A stretch of DNA of 64,000 bases from NCBI RefSeq assembly GCF_000176175.1, contig NZ_ACZP01000013.1:434001-498000 (forward strand), written 5' to 3'. Below are positions 17,404 through 26,329 of the stretch, piece after piece. Source of the stretch: Vibrio furnissii CIP 102972. Lineage in GTDB: Bacteria; Pseudomonadota; Gammaproteobacteria; Enterobacterales; Vibrionaceae. The translations under genes were made by a program, and so were the position numbers. The notes below the pieces were generated by a model. That model searched no databases, had not been told where the DNA came from, and worked only from the letters and a program-made list of their open reading frames with translations. How positions within the stretch are numbered: position 1 is the first letter of the stretch; each line of letters begins with the position of its first letter.

Positions 17404-17875
17404 GTATCCTCAAGAAAGGCAATTAAATAGTTGAGTCACACACTGGGTTAATAAAACGGTTTTAATATAACTGGTGAACATTATTTAAAAATGCCGCTGT
17501 TAAAATTGACGATCATCAATTTTGTTCTTCGATCATACCGTTATGCCGTTTTAATTTGAGAATAAACGTTGGATGACGCTGGTCTCTCTTGGTGACAATT
17601 TCCCTTTAGGAATAGTAGGTTATCATCATTTCTTGACCTGTCGGTTTCCACGTTAGGTGCAGTAAATAACGGCAATCCAACGTCGATATATAATAAAACG
17701 ATCGTTGAATTGTTGATCAAATATAAGTGAACGGATCGGCGAGTTTTATTTGCGTTCTTTTTAACTTTAGCGGAAATAATGTGACGATTATTCCAATATT
17801 TAAATTTACACAACACTGACAAAGAGAAAATGTTATTATTTCTTCAGTGCAAATAATAATCAGCAGGAAAAGGCA
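17404..17875. other. AT-rich intergenic region between gyrA and the 59-residue protein
   Basis: About 470 bases without a convincing gene; a minus-strand open frame at 17541-17822 starts at TTG and lacks a ribosome-binding site. Near the right end, TTATTATTT and AAATAATAA (17833-17859) form a 9-bp inverted repeat just before the next gene. The base composition is clearly more AT-rich than the flanking genes. Confidence 0.4.
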
Positions 17876-18055
17876 GTGGACTATTCAGTGATTACACAGT
17901 TGAAAAAAGACTTTTACGCGCAAATTAGCGCGCTGCAGTCGTGCACGCTGCCGCAGTCGAAACCAACGTTGTCGATTCTCACGCCAGAAGAGTTGAAAGA
18001 GCTAGAACAATTGTGGGTTGAATTGGCCGTATGGAAGAAAACCCAAAGTCACTAA
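17876..18055 (+). CDS. 59-residue protein of unknown function
   Basis: A GTG-started reading frame giving 59 residues, beginning VDYSVITQLKKDFYAQISAL and ending WKKTQSH. It is helical and amphipathic, with ELKELEQLWVELAVWKK near the C-terminus, and has no membrane segment. The ribosome-binding site CAGGAAAAGG stands 4-10 bases before the GTG. A terminator follows 25 bases after the stop. These flanks support a real small gene between gyrA and ribA. I do not recognise a family. Confidence 0.6.
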   Translation: MDYSVITQLKKDFYAQISALQSCTLPQSKPTLSILTPEELKELEQLWVELAVWKKTQSH

Positions 18056-18080
18056 TGCTCTGAACACGCTGAATTTTTGC

Positions 18081-18115
18081 AAACCCAGTTTACTCGTAAA
18101 GAGGCTGGGTTTTTT
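18081..18115 (+). terminator. Terminator after the 59-residue gene
   Basis: AAACCCAG and CTGGGTTTTTT pair across a 14-base internal region that can itself pair (TAC/GTA), and a T run follows. Confidence 0.8.
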
Positions 18116-18182
18116 GTTGCGCAAATTTCAAATTGTTATAATATAACATTTATAGTAGTTTTGTGATCTTTTCGTTGAAAAG

Positions 18183-18200
18183 TGGGGTATCAGACCCCAT
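18183..18200 (+). other. Hairpin in the ribA leader
   Basis: TGGGGT and ACCCCA pair around a short loop, 26 bases before the ribA start codon, and probably inside its 5' untranslated region. No full FMN riboswitch (RFN element) is recognisable in the short 171-base gap, so any regulation here would be different. Confidence 0.4.
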
Positions 18201-18226
18201 AGTAAAGTCACAAGTAAGGTATAAGA

Positions 18227-18874
18227 ATGCATACAATAACCAGCATGCATCCAGTAATGAATCAGGTGAGTGCAGATATGGCGGAAGTAAGAGCCAGAGT
18301 TGATTTAAAAGTAGGTGCGAAAAGTAATATTGATGCAGAAATCCTGTCTTTCAGAGGATTGAAGACCGATAAAGAGCACGTTGCCGTCATTTTCAAGTCA
18401 GCAGATAAAACCCAAGAAGTTCCACTCGTGCGCATGCACTCTGAATGTCTCACTGGCGATGTATTCCATTCATCGCGTTGTGATTGTGGTGAGCAACTCG
18501 AAGAAACGATCGCGAAAATGGGCGAACATGGCGGGATCATTTTGTATCTGCGTCAAGAAGGTCGTGGTATCGGCCTTTACAATAAGATTGATGCTTACCG
18601 ACTACAAAGTCAGGGCATGGATACGTATCAAGCCAACAATCATCTTGGTTTTAGCGATGATCTTCGTGATTTTGCTGAAGCCGCTCAGATGCTGAACGCA
18701 CTGAACGTCAACAAAATTCGCTTAGTGACGAATAACCCGAAAAAAATTCGTGAACTGAAAGAGTATGGGATCGAGATCGTGGAAGTCGTCCACACTGCAG
18801 CACACATCAAGTCAGGTAACGAGAACTACTTGAAAGCTAAAGTGGCGCACGGTAAACATCAGCTCAAACTCTGA
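18227..18874 (+). CDS. ribA: GTP cyclohydrolase II (riboflavin biosynthesis)
   Basis: A 215-residue enzyme converting GTP to 2,5-diamino-6-ribosylamino-pyrimidinone phosphate, the first step to riboflavin. The zinc-binding cysteines are in [20 protein letters not shown], and [18 protein letters not shown] is the GTP-binding/catalytic block. [19 protein letters not shown] is also conserved. It is slightly longer than E. coli RibA at the N-terminus (several Met codons in the first 18 residues), so the true start could be a little further in. It is transcribed alone with its own terminator. Confidence 0.95.
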   Translation: MHTITSMHPVMNQVSADMAEVRARVDLKVGAKSNIDAEILSFRGLKTDKEHVAVIFKSADKTQEVPLVRMHSECLTGDVFHSSRCDCGEQLEETIAKMGEHGGIILYLRQEGRGIGLYNKIDAYRLQSQGMDTYQANNHLGFSDDLRDFAEAAQMLNALNVNKIRLVTNNPKKIRELKEYGIEIVEVVHTAAHIKSGNENYLKAKVAHGKHQLKL

Positions 18875-18896
18875 GCAATTTTCGCTAATCGTTGAT

Positions 18897-18924
18897 AAAA
18901 GCCTCACTTCGGTGAGGTTTTTTT
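18897..18924 (+). terminator. ribA terminator with a UUCG tetraloop
   Basis: AAAAGCCTCAC, loop TTCG, GTGAGGTTTTTTT: a very stable C(UUCG)G-capped stem with seven T, 23 bases past the ribA stop. Confidence 0.95.
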
Positions 18925-18974
18925 CGTTACAGCTTGCAAAAAAAATGTAAATTTGTATTATCGCGGCTAAAAGT

Positions 18975-18993
18975 GCAAATGATAATAATTAGC
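18975..18993. promoter_or_regulatory. Fur box ahead of the imelysin cluster
   Basis: GCAAATGATAATAATTAGC matches 15 of 19 bases of the Fur consensus (GATAATGATAATCATTATC). It lies 35 bases before the imelysin start codon, where a promoter is expected. It predicts induction of the cluster under iron limitation. Confidence 0.75.
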
Positions 18994-19028
18994 ACTAGCA
19001 ATGAATCATGCTCAACAAGGATGCTTAA

Positions 19029-20288
19029 ATGAAAGTTAAGTCACTTTTAGTCCAATCTATCGCAGCATCTCTGGCACTGGCCAGCAGTGCTAGTTTTGCC
19101 GCTGTCACCCAGGATCAGGTGGTCGCTCATTACGCCGATATCGCGCACGCAGTCTTTTCTGACTCGCTCACCACGGCAAAGAATCTTGAGAAATCAATCG
19201 ACTCGTTCCTTGCTGCACCTTCTGAAGCCAAACTTCAGCAAGTGAAACAAGCATGGATTACCGCACGCGTTCCTTACCAACAGTCTGAAGTTTTCCGTTT
19301 TGGTAACGCGGTCGTTGATGATTGGGAAGGCCAATTGAATGCATGGCCACTCGATGAAGGCCTGATTGATTATGTGTCCGACGATTACCAATATGAACTG
19401 GGTAATGAAGGCGCTAGCGCAAACATCGTCGGCAACGCGTCGATCACCATTGGTGCGACCACCATCGATGCTTCTAAAATTACACCGGAGCTGATTGCAA
19501 GCCTGAATGAGGTCGGTGGTTCTGAGGCTAACGTTGCGTCCGGATATCACGCCATTGAATTCCTGCTTTGGGGCCAAGATTTGCACGGCACTCAAGCGGG
19601 TGCGGGTGAACGCCCATACACCGACTATGCTCAAGGTGATGCTTGTACGCATGGCAATTGTGATCGCCGCGCTCAATACCTGAAAGCATCTGCACAACTG
19701 TTGGTGCAAGATCTTGAGTGGATGGAAAAGCAGTGGTCTGAAAAAGAGAAAGGCAATTACCGTGAAGCGCTGCTTACGGATTCATCAACGAATGGCTTGC
19801 GTAAAATGCTGTTTGGCATGGGGTCGCTGTCATTGGGTGAACTGGCTGGTGAGCGCATGAAAGTGGCTCTGGAAGCGAACTCCACTGAAGATGAGCACGA
19901 TTGTTTCTCAGACAACACGCACAACTCTCACTTCTATGACGAGCAAGGCATCTACAACATCTACACCGGTACGTACACGCGTGCAGACGGCTCAACGCTA
20001 ACAGGTGCTTCGATTTACGATTTGGTTGCACAGAAAGATGACGTGGCTGCGAAAGAAATCATGAAGCAATTCGATGCGGCGCGCGCTCAAGTGGGTGAGC
20101 TGGTGAATTCGGCAGAGAAAAACAATCAGCATTTCGACCAACTGATTGCGGCAGACAACAAAGCGGGTAACGCGCTGGTGAACAAAGCTATCATGGCTTT
20201 GGTGGCGCAGACGGCTTCAATTGAACGTGCTGCCAACGTGATTGGTATCGATAACCTGAACCCAGATACTGCGGATCACGAATTCTAA
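19029..20288 (+). CDS. Imelysin-family periplasmic iron-regulated protein (IrpA/ICMP-like)
   Basis: A 419-residue exported protein. The signal peptide ends around ASFAA (residue 25). The imelysin motif GxHxxE is intact as GYHAIE at residues 172-177, followed by FLLWGQDLHGTQAGAGERPY. Two similar helical halves are expected from imelysin structures. The family includes P. aeruginosa IcmP and cyanobacterial IrpA; it was named as a peptidase, but structural work favours a metal-binding role in iron uptake. Here a Fur box precedes it and a di-heme protein, a second imelysin-like protein and a DUF1513 gene follow, the known iron-linked set. A terminator after it suggests it is made in excess over the rest. 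Confidence 0.88.
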   Translation: MKVKSLLVQSIAASLALASSASFAAVTQDQVVAHYADIAHAVFSDSLTTAKNLEKSIDSFLAAPSEAKLQQVKQAWITARVPYQQSEVFRFGNAVVDDWEGQLNAWPLDEGLIDYVSDDYQYELGNEGASANIVGNASITIGATTIDASKITPELIASLNEVGGSEANVASGYHAIEFLLWGQDLHGTQAGAGERPYTDYAQGDACTHGNCDRRAQYLKASAQLLVQDLEWMEKQWSEKEKGNYREALLTDSSTNGLRKMLFGMGSLSLGELAGERMKVALEANSTEDEHDCFSDNTHNSHFYDEQGIYNIYTGTYTRADGSTLTGASIYDLVAQKDDVAAKEIMKQFDAARAQVGELVNSAEKNNQHFDQLIAADNKAGNALVNKAIMALVAQTASIERAANVIGIDNLNPDTADHEF

Positions 20289-20301
20289 AAATCGATCGTA
20301 G

Positions 20302-20326
20302 GAGCCCGCGTCGCCGGGCTCTTTTT
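20302..20326 (+). terminator. Terminator after the first imelysin gene
   Basis: GAGCCCG and CGGGCTC pair around a 6-base loop and are followed by TTTTT. It separates the imelysin gene from the di-heme gene and is likely leaky, as the downstream genes have no obvious promoter of their own. Confidence 0.8.
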
Positions 20327-20411
20327 ACCCAATCCTCAGCGTGTCAAAGAGCGTATTTTTGTCATGTATGGCGATTGGGTTTCTTGCTTTTTATTACACG
20401 AGAAGAATGGA

Positions 20412-21794
20412 ATGAAGTTGTACTACTCCGCGCTCCTTCTTGGATTGATGTCGGCATCCGCGCTAGCGGGTGAACCCAAATCTGGCGGTGGTACGAGCAC
20501 CACCAAATCAGGGCAGAATGCGTATTCAATGCCTGCCTCCAACTTACCACTGTCTAAGCGCCTCGATTTCAGTGTCGGCAACAGTTTCTTTCGCAATCCT
20601 TGGGTCGCAGCGCCGTCGTCAACGGAAGCCCGTGATGGCCTTGGCCCGCTGTTTAATACCAACGGGTGTCAAAACTGCCACATCAAAGATGGCCGGGGTC
20701 ATCCCCCAGAAGAAAACGACACGCAAGCGGTCTCTATGCTGGTGCGCATGAGCATTCCCGCCACATCACCTGAAGACCATGCGCTATATGAAAAAGAGGG
20801 TGTGGTGCCTGAGCCTACGTATGGCGCTCAACTGCAAGATTTTGCCTTGCCGGGTAAAAAGCCGGAAGGGCAGATCCACATCACCTACGATGACGTGGTG
20901 GTGCACTTTGCCGATGGAACGCCGGTGATGCTTAGAAAACCGAATGTGTCTATTGTTGAATTAGCGTATGGTCCGCTGCATGCAGATACGCAGTTGTCTG
21001 CGCGTGTGGCGCCACCCATGATTGGTTTGGGATTGCTTGAAAGTATTCCGGAATCGACACTGCTTGAGTGGGCAGACGAACACGATCTCAACCGTGATGG
21101 GATTTCCGGCAAACTGAACCGCGTATGGGACGTTCAAGCTGAGAAAACCGTCATCGGTCGATTTGGCTGGAAAGCCGGTCAACCTTCGTTGATGCAACAA
21201 AATGCGGCGGCATTTAATGGTGACATTGGTTTAACCAGTCGGTTGTTTCCACACGAAAACTGTACAACGAAGCAAACACTGTGCGACAGTTTGCCCAACG
21301 GCGGTACGCCGGAAGTGAGCGATAATATTCTCGATTTCGTTGAGTTTTACTCGCAACATTTGGCGGTGCCGGTACGACGGAATCTTGATGATCCACAAGT
21401 CATGAAAGGTGAACAGTTGTTTCATGACAGCGGCTGTGTGGCATGCCACAAAACGCAGGTGGTGACGGCCAAACGCGCGCACCTTCCCGCGCTGTCAGAG
21501 CAGACGATCCATCCCTATACGGATCTACTGTTGCATGATATGGGCGAAGGGCTGAGCGATGGCCGACCAGAAGCATTGGCAAGTGCACAAGAGTGGCGAA
21601 CGCCACCGCTGTGGGGCATCGGGTATACGCAGGAAGTCAACGGACATACCTATTATCTGCATGACGGACGTGCGCGAAATGTAATGGAAGCGGTGTTGTG
21701 GCATGGCGGTGAAGCGAAAGTGTCGCGTGATCGTGTGCTGCAATTTGATCAACAACAGCGTGAAGCGCTGATCGCATTTTTGAATTCTTTATAG
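20412..21794 (+). CDS. Periplasmic di-heme oxidoreductase-like protein (DUF1111)
   Basis: A 460-residue secreted c-type cytochrome. The signal peptide is MKLYYSALLLGLMSASALAG. Two haem-c attachment motifs are present: CQNCH at residues 86-90 and CVACH at 342-346. The DUF1111 family ('thiol oxidoreductase', related to MauG/di-haem peroxidases) normally has two haem sites. In iron-regulated imelysin clusters it may oxidise or reduce the metal or its carrier in the periplasm (inference). ATG 20412 is chosen because it starts a clean signal peptide; an upstream in-frame start at 20364 would bury it. The next gene starts 8 bases downstream. Confidence 0.87.
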   Translation: MKLYYSALLLGLMSASALAGEPKSGGGTSTTKSGQNAYSMPASNLPLSKRLDFSVGNSFFRNPWVAAPSSTEARDGLGPLFNTNGCQNCHIKDGRGHPPEENDTQAVSMLVRMSIPATSPEDHALYEKEGVVPEPTYGAQLQDFALPGKKPEGQIHITYDDVVVHFADGTPVMLRKPNVSIVELAYGPLHADTQLSARVAPPMIGLGLLESIPESTLLEWADEHDLNRDGISGKLNRVWDVQAEKTVIGRFGWKAGQPSLMQQNAAAFNGDIGLTSRLFPHENCTTKQTLCDSLPNGGTPEVSDNILDFVEFYSQHLAVPVRRNLDDPQVMKGEQLFHDSGCVACHKTQVVTAKRAHLPALSEQTIHPYTDLLLHDMGEGLSDGRPEALASAQEWRTPPLWGIGYTQEVNGHTYYLHDGRARNVMEAVLWHGGEAKVSRDRVLQFDQQQREALIAFLNSL

Positions 21795-21802
21795 GTGTGA
21801 GA

Positions 21803-22816
21803 ATGACGTTTAAATCAATGACACCAGTGGCACTCGCGCTGGTTTTGTCTGCTTGTCAAAGCACAGGGATGCCAGATTCCAAAGCCGAGCAGACCCAACA
21901 TGTCAGCCAGCCGGTGTACGTGCTGGAGTATCAATCCGCGGAACGCTTTAAAACAGAGGCGGACCAATTGGCTCAGGCGTTTGGCCGTTATTGTGAACAG
22001 GCCGATCTGGACACGGATACGTTGAAAACGCAGTGGCATCAAACCATGACGGCATGGATGGCACTGCAAGGGCAGGAGCGTGGCCCGGCAGCGGCACTGG
22101 AACAGAGCTGGAATGTGCAATTCTGGCCAGATAAAAAGAACACCACCGGTCGCAAGATGGCTGCGTTAGTGCATCAAGACCGCGCATGGAGTGCTGAGCA
22201 GATTGCGCAGCAGAGTGTGACCGTGCAAGGGTTGGGTGCGTTGGAATGGTTGCTGTACGATGCGACATCTCCGCTGACATCGGCACCTAAATCGGCGTTG
22301 GGGATTAGCCAAAACTTGGCCAATAAAGCCGATGTGATTGCGCAAGCGTGGCAGCAGAACCCTTGGAAAGCGATGGACGTCGCAACGTGGGAATCGGAAT
22401 ACATTGCGCTGCTATCGAATCAGTTGGAACATGCGATGTCGAAAATGACACGCCCACTGGCCAATGTTGGCAAACCGCGTCCCTATTTCTCGGAATCTTG
22501 GCGTTCGAAAACGTCTATGCTGAACCTGAAAGCAAACGTAGAAGCAATGCAGGCGCTTTATTTGGCAAGTCTGGATGGGCAACTTCGTGAGCGTAATCTG
22601 GTTGAACTGGCTGATCGCGTGAAAACTCAATACGCCAATCTGGTTGACACTTGGCCAGCGGAACCAAGCTTGTTTGATATGCTGCAAACCAAAGAAGGCT
22701 ACCGCGACGCGTTGTCTCAGTACAACAAGTTGGATCAACTGAAATACCTGCTGCATGAAGAAGTGGCTGTGGCATTGGGTGTGGTGATCGGGTTTAACTC
22801 TAGCGATGGTGACTGA
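21803..22816 (+). CDS. Imelysin-like lipoprotein lacking the GxHxxE histidine
   Basis: A 337-residue lipoprotein with signal MTFKSMTPVALALVLSAC, where the last Cys would be lipidated. The body is imelysin-like: QTMTAWMALQGQERGPAAAL, QFWPDKKNTTGRK and QGLGALEWLLYD. The last segment lines up with the GxHxxE motif, but reads GLGALE, so the His is replaced by Gly and metal binding through it is lost. The second imelysin of such clusters is usually the more diverged one. ATG 21803 has TAGGTG upstream. It overlaps the following DUF1513 gene by 11 bases. Confidence 0.82.
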   Translation: MTFKSMTPVALALVLSACQSTGMPDSKAEQTQHVSQPVYVLEYQSAERFKTEADQLAQAFGRYCEQADLDTDTLKTQWHQTMTAWMALQGQERGPAAALEQSWNVQFWPDKKNTTGRKMAALVHQDRAWSAEQIAQQSVTVQGLGALEWLLYDATSPLTSAPKSALGISQNLANKADVIAQAWQQNPWKAMDVATWESEYIALLSNQLEHAMSKMTRPLANVGKPRPYFSESWRSKTSMLNLKANVEAMQALYLASLDGQLRERNLVELADRVKTQYANLVDTWPAEPSLFDMLQTKEGYRDALSQYNKLDQLKYLLHEEVAVALGVVIGFNSSDGD

Positions 22817-23871
22817 TCAAACGCGTCGCTCGCTATTGAAAGCGGCATTGTTTGGCGCCTGTGCGCCGATGATGCCCTTTGGCTGCGCGAGCCAGCCTAA
22901 CCAAACGCCTGCGCTGATTGGTTGCGCGATTAAAAATCGCAATCAGTTCAGTGCGGTCATTGCCAACAGCCAAGGTCAAGCCATTCACCAATTGCCGCTG
23001 CCTGGGCGCGGTCATGGTGTGGCGATTCACCCGACACTGACTCAAGCCGTGGCGTTTGGTCGCCGGCCGGGTGAGTTTCTGATGGTGTTTGATTATCAGA
23101 CCCAAGCGATGATGCAACTGCGCCCAGCAGACGACAATCGTCACTATTATGGTCACGGTGTGTACTCAAACGATGGGCAATGGTTGTTTGCGACGAGGCA
23201 CCAGCCGAGGCATCATTGGTGTGTATGATGTCGCGCATCACTACCAGAAAGTGGCGGAATTGACCGGTTTTGGTATTGGCCCACATGAAGTGATTGTGAT
23301 GCCGGATGATACCTTGGTGATTGGTGTGGGCGGTGTTCATACCAACGGTCGTGAACCGCTTAACATTGCCACCATGAAACCAAGCCTGACTTATTTGTCT
23401 GCGGAAGGCGTGATTCTTGATCAGGTATCCTTGCCGGACCATCATCTCAGCATTCGTCATTTGGCGCATGATGGGAGTGAGACGGTGCTGTGTGGTCAGC
23501 AATATCGCGGTCAACCCGATGACTACCCATCGTTGGTCGCGATGCATACTCGAGGCGGTGACATGATTCCGCTGTTGGCGGAGCCGGAACAGTGGGCGCG
23601 GTTTAACCATTACATCGCGAGCATTGCTGCGACGGACAAATGGATTCTGGCAACGTCGCCTGTGGGCAACTGTTACGGCATTTGGTCAAAAGAGACGCGT
23701 GAATTGGTTGAGCTGTCGGCATTGCCAGATGCGTCCGGTGTCGTGGTTCATGGAGACCGTTTTCAGGTCAGCTCCGGTTCGGCCTTGGTCGTGACCAGTG
23801 AATATCCGCAACCAGCCCAACAAACGGTGACCAATGTGCAGTGGGACAACCACTGGTCGGCGATTCTCTGA
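22806..23871 (+). pseudogene. DUF1513 family protein, frameshifted
   Basis: The reading frame starts at 22806 with a Tat-like signal (RRSLLKAALFGACAPMMPFG), then continues as a DUF1513 beta-propeller-like protein (LPLPGRGHGVAIHPTLTQAV, HYYGHGVYSNDGQWLFAT). At about 23200-23205 the frame changes and the original frame stops at 23228. The second frame resumes with SRGIIGVYDVAHHYQKVAEL and runs to 23871 through GFGIGPHEVIVMPDD and other family segments. Together they make one protein of about 355 residues. The break falls where relatives have a TE-x-GRGxIGVYD segment, so roughly two bases are missing or one extra is present. A sequencing error is possible; if real, the last gene of the iron cluster is broken. 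It overlaps the lipoprotein gene by 11 bases. Confidence 0.8.
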
Positions 23872-23985
23872 CGCAATTCGTGATCGCCTCAAGCGAAAGC
23901 ACATTTCTGACACATTGATGAACTAACATATGCCCATTTCTTTTGCCATACTTGATGTATTGGCGAGTGATTTGGGCATTGTGAT

Positions 23986-25539
23986 ATGAAGCGTTGTTCA
24001 TTTGTTGTTTTATTATTGATTTTCTTTAGTTTTCCTTCGGCTTCCTCACCTTACTTTGCCAATCTTGGCTGGGTCGACAGCCGCTCGTCGGTCACGCCTT
24101 TACTGCAATACCCGCAACAACTTGAACGCCTTTACCACGAAAACAACGACCAACTCATCTGGACGGATATGCTCACGATGCAGCATTTCGAGCAACAGCT
24201 GGATATGATTCGTCGCGCCAACATCAGCCCTTTGTTTGAACGCCAATACCACGCCTTGGTTCAGTATCGAGAAGCGGGCGAATGGTTTGAATATGACTTG
24301 CTCGCCACCGACACGTTATTGCTCTATCTCAGTTATGCCGAGCGAGCGCCGCAAGAGGGGATGACTTGGTTTTTTGAAGGCAATCTCAACCATTCGTTAC
24401 CCTTGCCCAGTGAACAGGCGAGGCTGGCGCTGCATATCGCGGTGGGAATTCATGGCATCACAGATTTAATTGATGAGTATACACCGCAAGATGCGGCCTA
24501 TCGTCAGTTGGTGAACGCCTATCGCTATTTGAGTCAGATTGAGCCGCAGATGCTGTCAGTGTACGTTCAGGCTCGCTTGAAGAGGCCGGGCGATAAGTTG
24601 GAAGACCGGCGCACGCTGATCCAGCGACTCTCTTTGGTCAACATTGATGTGGCTGGAATCAGTGACAATGTCACGTGGTATGACAACTCGCTGGTGGAAC
24701 CGGTCAAACAGTTTCAAAAAATGCATGGCTTGAAGATAGATGGCATCATCGGCCCTGATACGCTGAAGTGGCTCAATATGAAAGTTCCTGAGCGTTTGGC
24801 TCTCTTGGCGTTAAACGCGGAGCGGATGCGGCTTTGGACCACTCAGGATGACACGGTGATTGTCGTTAATGTCCCAGGGTATAATCTCAAATATTGGTAC
24901 TCGGGCAAGCCTGTGTTTGAATCCAAAGTCGTCGTTGGACGTGTTACTCGTCCAACACCCGTCATGTCGACCAAGTTGGATTCTTTGATTCTGAACCCGA
25001 CGTGGAATGTACCGCACAAAATCATGGTGGAAGATATTCTGCCGATGACCAAGCGTGATGCTTCCTATTTAAGCCGTCATCACATCGACATCATCGAGAG
25101 CTGGAAATCAGACCAAACGCTTGATCCCGCGTTGATTGATTGGCAAAACGTCAATCCGAAAACCTTTCCTTACCGCATGCGGCAACAGGCTGGCAACCAA
25201 AATGCATTGGGGCTGTATAAATTCAACACGCCGAACAAACGGGCGATTTATTTACACGATACACCCAGTAAACATTTGTTTAATCACCCAACACGCGCAT
25301 TCAGCTCCGGTTGTATTCGGGTGGAGCACGCCGATCAGTTTGCCACCACGTTGTTGGAGACGCAGGGCATCAATGACAGTGAATTGATTCCCAACCCTGA
25401 CGCAGCCAATCGCGCCATTCCGCTGAAAAAGCGCATTCCCGTGCACATCATTTATCAAACGGTATGGTACGAAGGGGGGGAAGTGCACTATCGGGACGAC
25501 ATTTACCGCTTGGACCGAATCAAACCCAACCGTGGGTGA
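23986..25539 (+). CDS. Murein L,D-transpeptidase of the YcbB/LdtD family
   Basis: A 517-residue periplasmic enzyme with an N-terminal signal (VVLLLIFFSFPSASSPYF). There is a peptidoglycan-binding-like segment around residues 237-262 (VEPVKQFQKMHGLKIDGIIG) and a C-terminal YkuD catalytic domain. The catalytic motif is HPTRAFSSGCIRVEHADQFA, with the nucleophile Cys443 and upstream His. YcbB-type enzymes make 3-3 cross-links in peptidoglycan. It is followed by mepK-like and gloC-like genes, the same order as ycbB-ycbK-ycbL in E. coli, which supports orthology. Confidence 0.92.
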   Translation: MKRCSFVVLLLIFFSFPSASSPYFANLGWVDSRSSVTPLLQYPQQLERLYHENNDQLIWTDMLTMQHFEQQLDMIRRANISPLFERQYHALVQYREAGEWFEYDLLATDTLLLYLSYAERAPQEGMTWFFEGNLNHSLPLPSEQARLALHIAVGIHGITDLIDEYTPQDAAYRQLVNAYRYLSQIEPQMLSVYVQARLKRPGDKLEDRRTLIQRLSLVNIDVAGISDNVTWYDNSLVEPVKQFQKMHGLKIDGIIGPDTLKWLNMKVPERLALLALNAERMRLWTTQDDTVIVVNVPGYNLKYWYSGKPVFESKVVVGRVTRPTPVMSTKLDSLILNPTWNVPHKIMVEDILPMTKRDASYLSRHHIDIIESWKSDQTLDPALIDWQNVNPKTFPYRMRQQAGNQNALGLYKFNTPNKRAIYLHDTPSKHLFNHPTRAFSSGCIRVEHADQFATTLLETQGINDSELIPNPDAANRAIPLKKRIPVHIIYQTVWYEGGEVHYRDDIYRLDRIKPNRG

Positions 25540-25717
25540 TGCAGTTCAAAATTTACTAAAATATTACACAAGGAAAATTCCTTTACTGGTCAATTAGTAA
25601 GCTATTTGGCCGGTAAAATGTGACCGAATTAGCACAAATTATGCATTTGATCTTCGCGGAGGAGTCCGGTAGTTTGCCGGATTGTTAAGATCGAATTCCG
25701 TAGTTAAAGGTGCTGTT

Positions 25718-26266
25718 TTGAGTCTGTCACGTCGAGATTTTCTAAAGTTTGCTGGTTCTGGTTTGGTGGTCGCGACTTGTGTCCCGGGGATTGCCCATGC
25801 CTCGTATCCCGATAAACCTCGTGTTTTAGCCATGAACAACCTCCATACCGGTGAAACATTAGAAACCTGTTATTTTAATGGTCAGCGTTATGTACGTTCT
25901 GAATTACAACGTTTGAATCATATCTGTCGTGACTTTCGTCAGAATGAAGTCCATCAAATGGATAAAAAGCTGTTTGATCAGATTTCGCGCATTCAGGCGG
26001 TGTTGGGCACCGAAGCTGAAGTGCAGATCATTTCCGGTTACCGTTCACCGGCCACGAACGAAATGCTACGCGGGAAGTCATCTGGCGTGGCAAAGAAGAG
26101 CTTTCACATGTTAGGGCAGGCCATCGATTTCCGTTTGGATGGTGTGTCGCTCAAACAAATTCATGAAGCAGCGTTGAGCTTAAAAGCGGGCGGCGTGGGT
26201 TACTATCCCAAGAGTCAGTTTGTTCACATCGATACTGGCCCCGTTCGCCAGTGGCGTGGTGCCTAG
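25718..26266 (+). CDS. MepK/YcbK-like murein endopeptidase (DUF882, peptidase M15)
   Basis: A protein of about 182 residues. It begins LSLSRRDFLKFAGSGLVVAT, a Tat export signal with the SRRDFLK twin-arginine motif. The M15 zinc-peptidase parts are ISGYRSPATNEMLR, KKSFHMLGQAIDFRL (His and Asp ligands) and a C-terminal FVHIDTGPVRQW (His ligand). E. coli YcbK (MepK) cleaves 3-3 cross-links, the bonds made by YcbB, which fits its position beside the transpeptidase gene. The start is uncertain: TTG 25718 has AAAGG upstream and gives a compact Tat signal, while TTG 25682 would add 12 residues. Confidence 0.85.
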   Translation: MSLSRRDFLKFAGSGLVVATCVPGIAHASYPDKPRVLAMNNLHTGETLETCYFNGQRYVRSELQRLNHICRDFRQNEVHQMDKKLFDQISRIQAVLGTEAEVQIISGYRSPATNEMLRGKSSGVAKKSFHMLGQAIDFRLDGVSLKQIHEAALSLKAGGVGYYPKSQFVHIDTGPVRQWRGA

Positions 26267-26329
26267 CTTGTCAAATCAGAATGAGAGTGTCATAGTTCGA
26301 GCAAATTCGTTGTTCGAACAAGGTTTAGC

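Noticed and set aside
17541..17822. Minus-strand open frame of 93 codons between gyrA and the 59-residue gene
   Set aside because: It starts at TTG, has no ribosome-binding site, no recognisable features and lies in AT-rich intergenic sequence.
23149..23871. Separate small gene starting at GTG/ATG 23149
   Set aside because: Its translation continues the DUF1513 protein begun at 22806; the frameshift explains both pieces better.
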